From assembly GCA_035703165.1 (NCBI GenBank), contig DASSYR010000015.1, forward strand, positions 1 to 22,301: a stretch of 22,301 nucleotides of DNA, written 5' to 3'. A model generated the notes under the pieces. That model saw nothing but the letters and a program-made list of their open reading frames with translations. It was not told the DNA's origin and searched no databases. Made by a program: the position numbers and the translations under genes. Below are positions 22,257 through 22,301 of the stretch, in pieces. Source of the stretch: AWTP1-9 sp035703165. GTDB taxonomy: Bacteria; Bacteroidota; Bacteroidia; Chitinophagales; Chitinophagaceae. Each line of letters begins with the position of its first letter. Within the stretch, counting starts at the first letter, position 1.

Positions 22257-22301
22257 AAACCGAAGCTTTTTAGCAAACTCTTTAGTTCTTCTTATGAAAA
22301 A

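Noticed and set aside
22242..22301. Possible 3' end of a minus-strand gene entering from the right edge (about 19 codons ending in TAG, basic residues)
   Set aside because: Only 20 codons are visible, the other two frames close quickly, and no family motif is present; the hairpin at 22228-22256 overlaps its end. It cannot be told from chance.

Overview
The window is AT-rich chromosomal DNA from a member of the Bacteroidota, most likely the Chitinophagaceae. The support is the set of Bacteroidota-type genes (a GldA-like ABC ATPase, a large three-domain IspG, an ECF sigma/anti-sigma/outer-membrane-protein cluster, a BatB/BatC pair, lipoproteins with SC lipoboxes) and exact TAnnTTTG -7 promoter boxes ahead of several genes. 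It reads as ordinary housekeeping chromosome. There is no phage, plasmid, IS transposase, CRISPR array, tRNA or rRNA that I can see.

Layout. 1-298: no gene, but a perfect 15-bp inverted repeat. 299-4147, all minus strand: nth, a small anti-sigma-like protein, a DivIC/FtsB-type division protein, eno and gldA. 4379-7732, plus: acs, a GNAT acetyltransferase translationally coupled to it, and a membrane-anchored alpha/beta hydrolase. 7736-11538, minus: an L,D-transpeptidase, then an ECF cluster read from right to left (sigma factor, anti-sigma-like protein with a duplicated N-terminal domain, outer-membrane beta-barrel) ending at a clear terminator, and a small secreted protein. 11740-12939, plus: kbl. 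12988-13899, minus: a lipoprotein of unknown function. 14025-17406, plus: a class D beta-lactamase-like lipoprotein, a BatB-like VWA protein, a BatC-like TPR protein and another lipoprotein, closed by a strong terminator. 17511-22146, plus: ispG, nadB and an LpxL/HtrB-type acyltransferase.

The most striking observation is in ispG. A 96-bp G/C-rich palindromic element (18387-18482) lies in frame inside the gene and adds about 32 Pro/Gly-rich residues between the TIM barrel and the inserted domain, without breaking the frame. It looks like a Bacteroidota counterpart of the palindromic elements known inside Rickettsia genes. Second are the start codons of the batB/batC pair. The VWA gene has only TTG starts, and the TPR gene appears to start at a CTG overlapping the VWA stop (CTGA), which restores a full signal peptide. 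Third are the acs/GNAT ATGA overlap, which suggests an Acs-modifying enzyme, and the near-leaderless promoter geometry shared by nth and gldA.

Working links inferred from the layout: acs and its GNAT fit acetate activation with possible lysine-acetylation control. The sigma/anti-sigma/OMP cluster fits envelope signalling. The L,D-transpeptidase, beta-lactamase-like protein, Bat pair and acyltransferase all act at the cell envelope. eno next to divIC is a neighbourhood also seen as eno-ftsB in Proteobacteria.
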